A stretch of DNA of 54,170 nt from a beta proteobacterium AAP51 (GTDB lineage Bacteria; Pseudomonadota; Gammaproteobacteria; Burkholderiales; Burkholderiaceae_C): the NCBI GenBank assembly GCA_001295905.1, contig LJHT01000111.1, positions 1 through 54,170 on the forward strand, in the 5' to 3' direction. Both the position numbers and the translations under genes were made by a program. Shown here one piece after another: positions 41,782 to 49,969 of this stretch (the first letter of the stretch is position 1; every line of letters starts with the position of its first letter). The notes below the pieces were generated by a model that saw nothing but the letters and a program-made list of their open reading frames with translations, was not told the DNA's origin and ran no database searches.

Positions 41782-42444
41782 ATGAGCACCTACCGCATCG
41801 CCCCCAGCATTCTTTCGGCCGATTTCGCCCGCCTGGGCGAGGAAGTGCAGGCGGTCATTGCCGCCGGCGCCGACTGGATTCATTTCGACGTGATGGACAA
41901 CCACTACGTGCCCAACCTCACCTTCGGGCCCATGGTGTGCCAGGCGCTGCGCAAGCACAGCACGGTGCCCATCGACGTGCACCTGATGGTGCAGCCGGTG
42001 GACGCGCTGGCGCAAGCCTTCTGCAAGGCAGGGGCCGACCTGGTGAGCTTCCACCCCGATGCCAGCGCCCACGTCGACCGCACCTTGCAGCTCATCAAGG
42101 CCGAAGGCAAGCAGGCCGGGCTGGTGTTCAACCCCGCCACGCCGCTGGACGCGCTGGAGTACGTCATCGACAAGGTCGACCTCGTGCTGATCATGAGCGT
42201 GAACCCCGGCTTCGGCGGCCAGAGCTTCATCGACAGCGCCTTGCGCAAGATAGAGAAAGCGCGCAAGCTGATCGAAGCCACCGGCCGTGACATCCGCCTG
42301 GAGGTGGACGGCGGCATCAAGGTCGACAACATCCGCCGCGTGGCCGATGCCGGCGCCGACACCTTCGTGGCCGGCAGCGCCATCTTCAGCCAGCCGAGCT
42401 ACCAGGACGTCATCAGCGTCATGCGCGCCGAACTCGCGCGCTGA
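41782..42444 (+). CDS. rpe: ribulose-phosphate 3-epimerase
   Basis: A 220-aa TIM-barrel enzyme interconverting ribulose 5-phosphate and xylulose 5-phosphate. Key segments: IAPSILSADFARLGEEV, DWIHFDVMDNHYVPNLTFGP (metal-binding His and Asp), HLMVQPVD, LVLIMSVNPGFGGQSFI and LEVDGGIKVDN. Length is normal. No Shine-Dalgarno is visible; TAAACT sits six nt before the ATG (41770-41775), placing the transcription start at or next to the start codon. The stop codon abuts the Lrp-type gene on the other strand with no gap. Confidence 0.97.
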   Translation: MSTYRIAPSILSADFARLGEEVQAVIAAGADWIHFDVMDNHYVPNLTFGPMVCQALRKHSTVPIDVHLMVQPVDALAQAFCKAGADLVSFHPDASAHVDRTLQLIKAEGKQAGLVFNPATPLDALEYVIDKVDLVLIMSVNPGFGGQSFIDSALRKIEKARKLIEATGRDIRLEVDGGIKVDNIRRVADAGADTFVAGSAIFSQPSYQDVISVMRAELAR

Positions 42445-42891
42445 TCAGGTTCTGTCTATGCGGCGTGCCAGCACGATGGAGGTGTGGGTCTTCGTCACGC
42501 CTTCGATCGCGCCGATTTCATCCAGCAACTGGTCCAACCGCGCCGTCGATTCGGCGTGCAGCAGCGCCAGGTAGTCGGACACCCCGCTCACGCTGCACAG
42601 CTGGCGCAGTTCAGGCAAAGCCGCCAGGCGCTGCGTGACCAGCGCCCCGGCCTTGGGCTCGGTGGTGATGCCGACATAGGCCTCGACGCCGCGCTCGGCT
42701 TCCTGGGAACCCAGGCGCACGGTGTAGCCCACGATGACGCCGTCGCGCTGCAGCCGCGCCAGCCGCGACAGCACCGTGGTGCGCGCCACGCCCAGCCGGC
42801 GCGCCAGGTCGGCGGTGCTGGCGCGTGCGTCGGCCTGCAGCAAGGCCAGCAGGCGGCGGTCTAGCGTGTCTGGCACGGGCATGCGGCGCAT
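42445..42891 (-). CDS. Lrp/AsnC family transcriptional regulator (second)
   Basis: A 148-aa Lrp-type protein: helix-turn-helix DTLDRRLLALLQADARASTADLARRLGVARTTVLSRLARLQRDGVIVGY and RAM domain YVGITTEPKAGALVTQRLAALPELRQLCSVSGVSDYLALLHAES. It starts at ATG 42891; a Met three codons on is possible. It converges exactly on rpe (stop codons adjacent). Genes downstream on the plus strand include an amino-acid dehydrogenase (43710), which this regulator might control. There is no ribosome site upstream. Confidence 0.93.
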   Translation of the reverse strand: MRRMPVPDTLDRRLLALLQADARASTADLARRLGVARTTVLSRLARLQRDGVIVGYTVRLGSQEAERGVEAYVGITTEPKAGALVTQRLAALPELRQLCSVSGVSDYLALLHAESTARLDQLLDEIGAIEGVTKTHTSIVLARRIDRT

Positions 42892-43042
42892 TGTGCGGGC
42901 TGAGCGCAGACGGGCAGACGGGAGGGTTCAGTTTGTGCCCTCAGGTGTCGATAGCACAGGCGAGCAAGGAAGGTTTCCAGCGCGCCTGCCGGCACCACGC
43001 CACGGCAGGGAAAGCACAGCCGTTTGTTGTCGAGGGTTCAGC

Positions 43043-43585
43043 ATGAAAGTCCGCAAGATCAAGATCTTCAGCGGGGAAGAGTTCGAGGTGCCCCAGGGCA
43101 TACAGCGCATCGACCACCGCGCCACGCACGGCTGGCAGCTGCGTTACGGCGGCACCAAGCTGTTTTCAGACCACACGCCCGACGGCAGCGGCGCCGCCGC
43201 CTCGCTGCAGCGCGCCACGCAGGAACTGCTCAAGCGCATCGCCCGCCTGCCGGCGCCTTCGCTGCTGCAGCGCGCGCCCAGCGTGAACAAGAGCAACCAG
43301 CTGCCGCCCGGCATCACCGGCCCCGTGGTGCGCATGCGCCGCGACAGCCAGACGCGCGACTGCAGCCTGATGGTGCTGATCCCGCGTTTCGGCGACAAGC
43401 CGCAGCGTCGCACCATCTATATCGGCACCGAAAACACCTACACGGTCGAGCGCTACGAAAAGGCGCTGGAAAAGGCCGTGGCCATGCGCCGCGAAGCCGA
43501 AGAGGCCTACCAGAAGGCCAGCACCCGCGCCAAGCGCGCCGCCGCCCGCGAGATGAAGGCCCAGCTGCAGGTGGGTGCCAGCTGA
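43043..43585 (+). CDS. hypothetical protein with two AP2-like segments
   Basis: A 180-aa basic protein. Two segments resemble AP2-type repeats, each about 55 residues with a Trp/Tyr-rich strand part and an amphipathic helix: IQRIDHRATHGWQLRYGGTKLFSD with LQRATQELLKRIARL, and RMRRDSQTRDCSLMVLIPRFG with YEKALEKAVAMRREAEEAY. The C-terminus is a charged helix (ASTRAKRAAAREMKAQLQ). AP2 domains bind DNA. The resemblance is by eye and may be weak, so the name is tentative. It stands alone between the Lrp-type gene and the dehydrogenase. Confidence 0.55.
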   Translation: MKVRKIKIFSGEEFEVPQGIQRIDHRATHGWQLRYGGTKLFSDHTPDGSGAAASLQRATQELLKRIARLPAPSLLQRAPSVNKSNQLPPGITGPVVRMRRDSQTRDCSLMVLIPRFGDKPQRRTIYIGTENTYTVERYEKALEKAVAMRREAEEAYQKASTRAKRAAAREMKAQLQVGAS

Positions 43586-43608
43586 CGATACGTCGACCTG
43601 AATCGTCG

Positions 43609-43636
43609 TTTCGACTAATCGGAGCTTGATTTCGAC
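43609..43636. repeat. TTTCGAC direct repeats upstream of the dehydrogenase
   Basis: TTTCGAC at 43609-43615 and 43630-43636, 21 bp apart (two helical turns), with a related TCGAC at 43593-43597. They lie 74-100 nt upstream of the saccharopine-dehydrogenase-family start at 43710 in an AT-richer gap, as expected for an activator site. TAGACT (43670-43675) is a possible -10. Confidence 0.4.
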
Positions 43637-43709
43637 GCATTGATTCTTTCTTTCGTCTGTGCCCCTGCCTAGACTGGCCGGCAGTGCAGAACCCGGAAGA
43701 AAGCTCACC

Positions 43710-44816
43710 ATGCGCATCACCCTGCTAGGCGCCGGCCACATCGGCCACACCATCGCCCACCTGCTTTCGCACAGTGGCGACTACGAGGTCACGGTGGTCG
43801 ACCGCAGCCCCGAGGCGCTGGCCAAGCTGGCCGGCATGCCCCTGGCCACGCGCGTGGTGGAAACCGGTGACGCGCAGGCGCTGCTGGCGGCCCTGAAATC
43901 CAAGGACGGTGGACAGCAGGCCGTCATCAACGCCTTGCCCTACCACCTGGCCACGCTGGCCGCCACCGCCGCGCGCGAGGCCGGCTGCCACTATTTCGAC
44001 CTCACCGAAGACGTCGCCGCCACGCGCGCCATCAAGCAGCTGGCCGAAGGTGCCAGCACCGCCTTCATGCCGCAGTGCGGGCTGGCGCCGGGCTTCATCG
44101 GCATCGTCGCCCACCACCTGGCCCAGGGTTTCGACAGCCTGCAGGAAGTGAAGATGCGCGTCGGTGCCCTGCCCGCCTTCCCCACGAACAGCCTGAAATA
44201 CAACCTCACCTGGAGCGTCGACGGCCTCATCAACGAGTACTGCCACCCCTGCGAGGCCATCCGCGGCGGCAAGAACATCGAGGTGCTGCCGCTCGAAGGC
44301 CTGGAGCACTTCAGCCTGGACGGCACCGAGTACGAGGCCTTCAACACCAGCGGCGGCCTGGGCACGCTGTGCGAGACGCTTGCCGGCAAGGTGCAGACGC
44401 TCGACTACAAGAGCGTGCGCTACCCCGGCCACCAGGCGCTGATGAAGATGCTGCTGGAAGAGCTGCAGCTCAACCAGGACACCGAGACGCTGAAGAACAT
44501 CATGCGCAAGAGCATCCCCAGCACCATGCAGGACGTGGTGCTGGTCTTCGTCACCGTCAGCGGCATGAAGGCCGGGGCGCTGGTGCAGGAAGTGTTTGCG
44601 CGCAAGATCTTTGCCGACCGCAGCGAGCGCCACCCCTTGAGCGCCATCCAGATCACCACTGCAGCGGGCATCTGCGCGGCGGTCGACCTGTTCCGCGAAG
44701 GCCGCCTGCCGCAGCGCGGCTTCATCCGCCAGGAAGAGGTGGCCCTGCCCGATTTCCTGGCCAACCGCTTCGGCAGCGCTTACCAGCAAAGCCGGCAGGT
44801 CGAGAGCATCGGCTGA
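43710..44816 (+). CDS. saccharopine dehydrogenase family protein (probable L-lysine dehydrogenase)
   Basis: A 368-aa protein. ATG 43710 follows a GGAAGAAAG-type ribosome site; an in-frame ATG 17 codons earlier is rejected because it moves the nucleotide-binding motif away from the N-terminus. Rossmann motif ITLLGAGHIGHTIAHLL, then DLTEDVAATRAIKQL, MPQCGLAPGFIGIVAHHL and the C-terminal domain (GSPSN-type segment; VRYPGHQALMKMLLEEL). Members act on lysine, saccharopine or related amino acids with NAD(P). Which one is not clear from sequence. A nearby Lrp-type regulator makes amino-acid response plausible. Confidence 0.85.
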   Translation: MRITLLGAGHIGHTIAHLLSHSGDYEVTVVDRSPEALAKLAGMPLATRVVETGDAQALLAALKSKDGGQQAVINALPYHLATLAATAAREAGCHYFDLTEDVAATRAIKQLAEGASTAFMPQCGLAPGFIGIVAHHLAQGFDSLQEVKMRVGALPAFPTNSLKYNLTWSVDGLINEYCHPCEAIRGGKNIEVLPLEGLEHFSLDGTEYEAFNTSGGLGTLCETLAGKVQTLDYKSVRYPGHQALMKMLLEELQLNQDTETLKNIMRKSIPSTMQDVVLVFVTVSGMKAGALVQEVFARKIFADRSERHPLSAIQITTAAGICAAVDLFREGRLPQRGFIRQEEVALPDFLANRFGSAYQQSRQVESIG

Positions 44817-44877
44817 AGCGGGGCCTGGTGTCCTGGGGGGTGCACGGCGGGCCGGTCCTGCAGCGACACTCGCAGGC

Positions 44878-46989
44878 ATGAAGAGCCTCAAGAAAACGCA
44901 AGCCCGCCCTGCAACGTCTGGCCCGGGTTCGGGCAAGGCCCGGCCCCTGGATGTCGACACGCTCTGGCAGCTGCAGCGCCTGGGTGGCCTGAGCCTGGCC
45001 CCTGACGGCCGCGCTGCCGTGGTGTCGGCAGCCACGCCCTCGATGGAGAAGAACCACACGCGCGTCCGCCTGTGGCTGCTGCCCACCGACCGCCAGGCCC
45101 CGCGCCCGCTGACGAGCTGCGGCGAGCGCGATGGCCAGGCCGCCTGGTCGCCGCGCGGCGACCGCATCGCCTTCGTGGCGCGGCGCGAACAGGAAGGCAG
45201 CAAGGACACCGCGCCCCAGCTCTACACCATCGCAGCCGATGGCGGCGAGGCGCAGCGCCACAGCCAGTTCGGCCCCGGCATCGAAAGCTTCAAGTGGCTG
45301 CCCGATGGCCGGCGGGTGGTGTTCAGCGCCTGGGTGTGGCCCGGGCTGAAGGGCGCGGCGGCGCAGAACAAGGCCCAGCAGGCCTGGAGCGAGCGCAAGG
45401 AAAGCGGCTACGTCACGAACCAGGCCTACTACCGCCACTGGGACCACAACGTGCCGATGGAGCGCGTGCTGCAGCTGTGGCTGCTGGACCTGGACAGCGG
45501 CCGCCTCAGCAACCTGTTCGAAGGCACGGCGCTGGAACTGCCGCGCGACGGCAGCGGCAACGAGGTCTACGACATCAGCCCCGACGGCCGCCGCCTCGCC
45601 TTCGTGCACGACCCCGCGCCCGAAGCCCTGCAGTCGCACCGGCTGGCGCTGTCCGAGATGGACCTGCGCAGCCGCCGCGTGCAGGCGCTGGTGGACGACG
45701 AAGCCTGGGACCTCAACGGCCCCGCCTACAGCCCCGATGGCCGCCACCTTGCCGTGACGGCCGCGCACGTGGGCTTGAAGCACACGGCCTTGCCGCAGCC
45801 GGCCGTGGTGGCGCTGGGCCCGGCTGCTCGCAGCCCGGCCGGCCGCGGCCCCACCTCGGGCGCCACCCGGCTGCGCGTGCTGGCCCCGGCCTGGGACCGC
45901 GCCGTGAACACGCCTTTGCGCTGGGCCGCCGACAGCGCTGCCTTGCTGTTCACGGCCGAAGACCGAGGCCGCTGCCACCTGTGGCACTGCCCTTTGCAGG
46001 CCGAGGCCCCCACCGTGCTGCACGAAGGCGGCTGGGTGCAGGGTTTCGAGCAGGCGGGCCCCACCTTGGTGGTGCTGGCCGACAGCGCGCTGCACCCCGC
46101 CCGCGTGCTGGCCCGCACGGGTGACGGCCCGCTGCTGCGCCTGGAGCACTTCAACGACGAAGTGCTGAAGACCGTGGCCTTCGGCGAACTGCGCGAAACC
46201 CAGGTCACCGGCGCCCTGGGCGAAGCGGTGCAGATGTGGCTGGTGTTCCCGCCCGGCATGAAGCCCGAGAGCGAGAAGAAGAAGCACCCCGTCACCCACG
46301 TCATCCACGGCGGGCCTTTCGCCGCGGCTGGCGACACCTTCAGCTGGCGCTGGAACCCGCACATCTTTGCCGCCGCTGGCCATGTGGTGGCGCAGGTGAA
46401 CTACCACGGCAGCAGCGGCTTCGGCTTCCAGTTCCGCGACAGCCTCATCGGCCGCCAGGGCGAACTGGAACTGCAGGACATCGAGGCCGCCACCGATTGG
46501 CTGCTGCAGCAGCGCTGGGCGGACGCCCGGCGCATCTACGCCACGGGCGGCAGCTACGGCGGCTTTCTGGTGGCCTGGATGAACGGGCACGTGGCGCCGG
46601 GGCGCTACCGCGCCTATGTGTGCCACGCCGGCGTCTTCGACCGCGTGGCCACCTTCAGCGCCGACAGCTACAGCACGCGCCCGCTCGACCTGGGTGCCAA
46701 GTACTGGGAAAACCTGGCCCGCATCGCGGCGCAAAGCCCCCACACCTTCGCGGCGCAGATGCACACCCCCACGCTCGTGACGCACGGCGCGCAGGACTTC
46801 CGCGTGCCCGACTGCAACGGCCTGGCCTACTACAACACGCTGAAGGCGCGCGGCGTGGATGCGCGCCTGCTCTGGTTCCCCGACGAGAACCACTGGGTGC
46901 TGAAGCCGCGCAACAGCCGGCTCTGGTATGCCGAGTTCGCGGCCTGGCTGGCCCGCCATGGCGGACCCGCCAGGCCTGCCCGAGCCTAG
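44878..46989 (+). CDS. S9 family prolyl oligopeptidase
   Basis: A 703-aa serine peptidase of the prolyl-oligopeptidase (S9) clan. The N-terminal propeller has TolB-like blades (APDGRAAVVSAAT, GQAAWSPRGDRIAFVARR, VYDISPDGRRLAFVHD). The C-terminal alpha/beta-hydrolase has VTHVIHGGPF, nucleophile Ser in GGSYGGFLVAWM, Asp in HGAQDFRVPD and His in PDENHWVLKP. There is no signal peptide, so the enzyme is probably cytosolic. It shares four bases with the convergent chalcone-isomerase-like gene. Length is normal for the group. Confidence 0.93.
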   Translation: MKSLKKTQARPATSGPGSGKARPLDVDTLWQLQRLGGLSLAPDGRAAVVSAATPSMEKNHTRVRLWLLPTDRQAPRPLTSCGERDGQAAWSPRGDRIAFVARREQEGSKDTAPQLYTIAADGGEAQRHSQFGPGIESFKWLPDGRRVVFSAWVWPGLKGAAAQNKAQQAWSERKESGYVTNQAYYRHWDHNVPMERVLQLWLLDLDSGRLSNLFEGTALELPRDGSGNEVYDISPDGRRLAFVHDPAPEALQSHRLALSEMDLRSRRVQALVDDEAWDLNGPAYSPDGRHLAVTAAHVGLKHTALPQPAVVALGPAARSPAGRGPTSGATRLRVLAPAWDRAVNTPLRWAADSAALLFTAEDRGRCHLWHCPLQAEAPTVLHEGGWVQGFEQAGPTLVVLADSALHPARVLARTGDGPLLRLEHFNDEVLKTVAFGELRETQVTGALGEAVQMWLVFPPGMKPESEKKKHPVTHVIHGGPFAAAGDTFSWRWNPHIFAAAGHVVAQVNYHGSSGFGFQFRDSLIGRQGELELQDIEAATDWLLQQRWADARRIYATGGSYGGFLVAWMNGHVAPGRYRAYVCHAGVFDRVATFSADSYSTRPLDLGAKYWENLARIAAQSPHTFAAQMHTPTLVTHGAQDFRVPDCNGLAYYNTLKARGVDARLLWFPDENHWVLKPRNSRLWYAEFAAWLARHGGPARPARA

Positions 46990-47663
46990 CGATCGCGGCC
47001 GCTGCGTGGCGCCGCGGCTTGCTGGCCCAGCAGCGCGGCTTTCAGGCCGTCATCGGCCGGGTTCGGTCCGAGCCAGATGCTCATCAGCGCGTTGAAGAAC
47101 TCCACCTCGCGCACGGGCTCGCCCTGGGGCTTGCCGTTCACCAGCACGCTGGTGCCGACGCCGGGCACGAAGTCGACGGAGAAGTTTTCGCCCGCCGCCA
47201 GCCGCTTCTTGGCCGAGAAGATGTCGGCCATGCGCAGCGTGCCGGGAATGCTCTTGCTGAAGGCCTCGCGCGGGGCGTTGTCCTGCATGCCGCGCGTGAA
47301 CAGGCGGCCCAGTTCGTTGGCGTCGATGTCGCGCAGCATCACCACGTGCAGGCGCTTGGGGCCTGGGGTCGCATACACCTCCTCGGGCGTGGCAGCCTTG
47401 CCGCCCAGGTAGAGGCCGGCGGTGTAGACGCGCACCACGAACTTGTAGCGTGTGCCGGCTCCGTTCAGCTGCAGAGCGCTGCCGCCCACGGACGCGGTAC
47501 GCGCGAAGCGCACGCCGGAGACCTCGACCCCGGCAGCGGCGGCCGTGGCGGTTGTTGCTGCAGGCGCTGCGCCGGTGGTTTGTGCCTGCAGCGGCGACAG
47601 CAGGGCGAAGGTGGCGGCCAGAACGCCTAGGCAGCGTGCAGCGGACGGAAACAAGGCGGGCAT
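46986..47663 (-). CDS. chalcone isomerase-like periplasmic protein
   Basis: A 225-aa exported protein with a chalcone-isomerase-like fold. ATG 47663 was chosen over a TTG five codons earlier. Signal peptide (LGVLAATFALLSPLQAQT), Ala/Thr-rich linker, then the domain: GAGTRYKFVVRVYTAGLYLGGKA, VVMLRDIDANELGRLFTRGM and VDFVPGVGTSVLVNGKPQGEPV. In bacteria this family is common in the periplasm and its function is unknown; plant enzyme chemistry should not be assumed. It converges with the S9 peptidase (4-nt overlap) and is divergent from the trp leader. Confidence 0.9.
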   Translation of the reverse strand: MPALFPSAARCLGVLAATFALLSPLQAQTTGAAPAATTATAAAAGVEVSGVRFARTASVGGSALQLNGAGTRYKFVVRVYTAGLYLGGKAATPEEVYATPGPKRLHVVMLRDIDANELGRLFTRGMQDNAPREAFSKSIPGTLRMADIFSAKKRLAAGENFSVDFVPGVGTSVLVNGKPQGEPVREVEFFNALMSIWLGPNPADDGLKAALLGQQAAAPRSGRDR

Positions 47664-47736
47664 GAAGGACTCTCGCAAGGGGTGCGCCGAAGGGCCGGCA
47701 GTCTGCCACGCGGGCGCGGCGAGGGGGTGCTGCTGC

Positions 47737-47742
47737 TAGACT
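47737..47742 (+). promoter_or_regulatory. -10 element upstream of the trp leader
   Basis: TAGACT, four of six bases to TATAAT, nine nt before the leader-peptide ATG. A -35 box at the right distance is not convincing. Given its place it would start a transcript only a few bases before the leader ATG. Confidence 0.4.
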
Positions 47743-47751
47743 TTCAGGGTC

Positions 47752-47844
47752 ATGCCAAACGTTCGAAACGCAACTTTTGCCGCCTGCCGGGCTGGTCTTC
47801 GCGACCAGGGGGCGTGGCGCTGGCGTCGCTCGCACAGCCGTTGA
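47752..47844 (+). CDS. trpL: candidate trp operon leader peptide (two Trp codons)
   Basis: A 30-codon open frame starting ATG 47752 and ending TGA 47842-47844, 76 nt before the trpE GTG. It reads M-P-N-V-R-N-A-T-F-A-A-C-R-A-G-L-R-D-Q-G then A-W-R-W-R-R-S-H-S-R, with Trp codons at 22 and 24. Trp is rare, so two in three codons right before trpE is the classic mark of an attenuator. Two hairpins overlap it: CTGGTC/GACCAG (47792-47797/47803-47808), and CCGCTGCGG/CCGCAGCGG (47847-47855/47859-47867) just after the stop. A GTGGCGCTG stretch over the Trp codons (47814-47822) can pair with CAGCGGCAC (47862-47870), excluding the second hairpin. No U-run follows, so the mode of control is uncertain. 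Confidence 0.6.
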   Translation: MPNVRNATFAACRAGLRDQGAWRWRRSHSR

Positions 47845-47846
47845 GA

Positions 47847-47867
47847 CCGCTGCGGCCGCCGCAGCGG
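47847..47867 (+). promoter_or_regulatory. hairpin in the trp leader
   Basis: CCGCTGCGG, loop ccg, CCGCAGCGG: a perfect 9-bp stem starting two nt after the leader-peptide stop. It is 53 nt upstream of the trpE start and competes with pairing between 47814-47822 and 47862-47870. No poly-U follows, so it could be an antiterminator, a pause signal or an RBS-control hairpin rather than an intrinsic terminator. Confidence 0.5.
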
Positions 47868-47920
47868 CACCCTGCAGCCGGCCCGCCCGGGCCCGACCCC
47901 CGCTTGAACAGGTGCGAGAC

Positions 47921-49396
47921 GTGATCACCGAACTTGAATTCCAGACCCTGGCCAGCCAGGGCTACAACCGCATTCCCCTCATCCAGGAGGCCTTTGCCGA
48001 CCTGGAAACCCCGCTGTCGCTGTACCTGAAGCTGGCCGGCGGCGCGCCGCTCAGCTTCCTGCTGGAAAGCGTGGTGGGCGGCGAGCGCTTCGGCCGCTAT
48101 TCCTTCATCGGCCTGCCCGCGCGCACCTGGTTGCGCGCCACCGGCAACCGCACCGAAGTGCTGACCGAAGGCCGCGTGGAAGAAACGCACACCGGCAACC
48201 CGCTCGATTTCATCGAGGCCTACCAAAGCCGTTTCCGCCCCGCCCTGCGCCCGGGCCTGCCGCGCTTCTGCGGCGGCCTGGCAGGCTACTTCGGCTACGA
48301 CGCGGTGCGCTGCATCGAGCCGCGTCTGGCGCGCACGCACAAGCCCGGCGGCATCGGCACGCCCGACATCCAACTGCTGCAGACCGAAGAGCTGGCCGTC
48401 ATCGACAACCTTTCCGGGCGCCTGTACCTCATCGTCTGGGCCGACCCCGGCCGGCCCGAAGCCTACTTCCGCGGCAAGCGCCGGCTGAACGAACTGGCCG
48501 ACAAGCTGCGCTACAGCGTCAGCGCGCCGCCCGTGAAGCGGGGTATCAGTCACCCGGTGGAGCGCGAGTTTCACCAGGCCGACTTCGAAGCCGTGGTGGC
48601 GCGCGCCAAGGAGTACATCGCCGCCGGCGACTGCATGCAGGTGGTGCTGGGTCAGCGCCTGAAGAAGCGCTACACCGAAAGTCCGCTCAGCCTGTACCGC
48701 GCGCTGCGCAGCCTGAACCCTTCGCCGTACATGTATTTTTACGACATGGGCGATTTCCAGATCGTCGGCGCGTCGCCGGAAATCCTGGTGCGGCAGGAGC
48801 ACACGCCCGAGGGTGCCAAGGTCACCATCCGCCCGCTGGCCGGCACGCGCCCGCGCGGCGCCACGCCCGAGCGCGATGCCAGCATCGAAGCCGAACTGCT
48901 GGCCGACCCGAAAGAGCGCGCCGAGCACCTGATGCTGATCGACCTGGCGCGCAACGACATCGGCCGCATCGCCCAGACCGGCAGCGTGAAGGTGACCGAG
49001 GCCTTCGCGGTAGAGCGCTACTCGCACGTGATGCACATCGTGAGTAACGTCGAGGGCCTGCTCAAGCCCGGCATCGGCAACATGGACGTGCTGCGCGCCA
49101 CCTTCCCGGCGGGCACGCTGAGCGGCGCGCCCAAGGTGCGGGCAATGGAGCTCATCGACGAGCTGGAACCCGTGCAGCGTGGCATCTACGGCGGCGCCTG
49201 CGGCTACCTGAGCTTTGCCGGCGACATGGACGTGGCCATCGCCATCCGCACCGGCATCGTGAAGGACCAGACGCTCTACGTGCAGGCCGCGGCCGGCGTG
49301 GTGGCCGACAGCGTGCCCGAGCTGGAGTGGAAGGAAACCGAGCACAAGGCGCGGGCGCTCATCCGCGCGGCAGAACTCGTGGAAGAGGGGTTCTGA
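47921..49396 (+). CDS. trpE: anthranilate synthase component I
   Basis: A 491-aa enzyme making anthranilate from chorismate with TrpG. The start is the GTG at 47921 (V-I-T-E-L-E-F-Q), the conserved N-terminus in Burkholderiales. Features include LIQEAFADLETPLSLYLKL (feedback-site LLES-type region, FLLESV), QVVLGQRLKKRY, LNPSPYMYFYDMGDFQIVGASPEILVR, IRPLAGTRPRG, DLARNDIGRIA and TFPAGTLSGAPKVRAMELID. Length is normal. It ends one nt before trpG, so expression is coupled. Confidence 0.97.
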   Translation: MITELEFQTLASQGYNRIPLIQEAFADLETPLSLYLKLAGGAPLSFLLESVVGGERFGRYSFIGLPARTWLRATGNRTEVLTEGRVEETHTGNPLDFIEAYQSRFRPALRPGLPRFCGGLAGYFGYDAVRCIEPRLARTHKPGGIGTPDIQLLQTEELAVIDNLSGRLYLIVWADPGRPEAYFRGKRRLNELADKLRYSVSAPPVKRGISHPVEREFHQADFEAVVARAKEYIAAGDCMQVVLGQRLKKRYTESPLSLYRALRSLNPSPYMYFYDMGDFQIVGASPEILVRQEHTPEGAKVTIRPLAGTRPRGATPERDASIEAELLADPKERAEHLMLIDLARNDIGRIAQTGSVKVTEAFAVERYSHVMHIVSNVEGLLKPGIGNMDVLRATFPAGTLSGAPKVRAMELIDELEPVQRGIYGGACGYLSFAGDMDVAIAIRTGIVKDQTLYVQAAAGVVADSVPELEWKETEHKARALIRAAELVEEGF

Positions 49397-49397
49397 G

Positions 49398-49967
49398 ATG
49401 CTGCTGATGATCGACAACTACGACAGCTTCACCTTCAACCTGGTGCAGTACTTCGCCGAGCTGGGACAGGACGTGCGCGTGGTGCGCAACGACGAGATCG
49501 ATGTCGCCGGCATCGGCGAACTGCGGCCCGAGCGCATCGTGCTTTCGCCCGGGCCCTGCAGCCCGGCGGAAGCCGGCGTCTGTGTCGAGGCCATCCGCCA
49601 TTTCGCGGGCCGGCTGCCGCTGCTGGGGGTGTGCCTGGGCCACCAGGCCATGGGCGCGGCCCTGGGCGGCAAGGTGGTGCGTGCGCAGGTGCAGATGCAC
49701 GGCAAGGCCAGCACCATCCGCACCGATCAACAGGGCGTGTTTCACGGCCTGCCCGAGCACTTCAGCGTCATCCGCTACCACTCGCTGGCCGTGGAGCGGG
49801 CTTCGCTGCCGGCCGACCTTGTGGTCACCGCCACCAGCGAAGACGGCGAGATCATGGGCCTGCGCCACCGTGGCCTGCCGCTGGAAGGCGTGCAGTTCCA
49901 CCCCGAGTCCATCCTCAGCGAACATGGGCACGCGATGCTGAAGAATTTCCTCGAACAGGTGCGCTGA
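49398..49967 (+). CDS. trpG: anthranilate synthase component II (glutamine amidotransferase)
   Basis: A 189-aa amidotransferase supplying ammonia to TrpE. N-terminus MLLMIDNYDSFTFNLVQYF; oxyanion motif LSPGPCSPAEAG; nucleophile Cys in LGVCLGHQAMG; His and Glu in VQFHPESILSEHG. Length is usual. Starts one nt after the trpE stop and is followed two nt later by ltaE. In this order the group also provides para-aminobenzoate-type activity in some species. Confidence 0.97.
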   Translation: MLLMIDNYDSFTFNLVQYFAELGQDVRVVRNDEIDVAGIGELRPERIVLSPGPCSPAEAGVCVEAIRHFAGRLPLLGVCLGHQAMGAALGGKVVRAQVQMHGKASTIRTDQQGVFHGLPEHFSVIRYHSLAVERASLPADLVVTATSEDGEIMGLRHRGLPLEGVQFHPESILSEHGHAMLKNFLEQVR

Positions 49968-49969
49968 GC

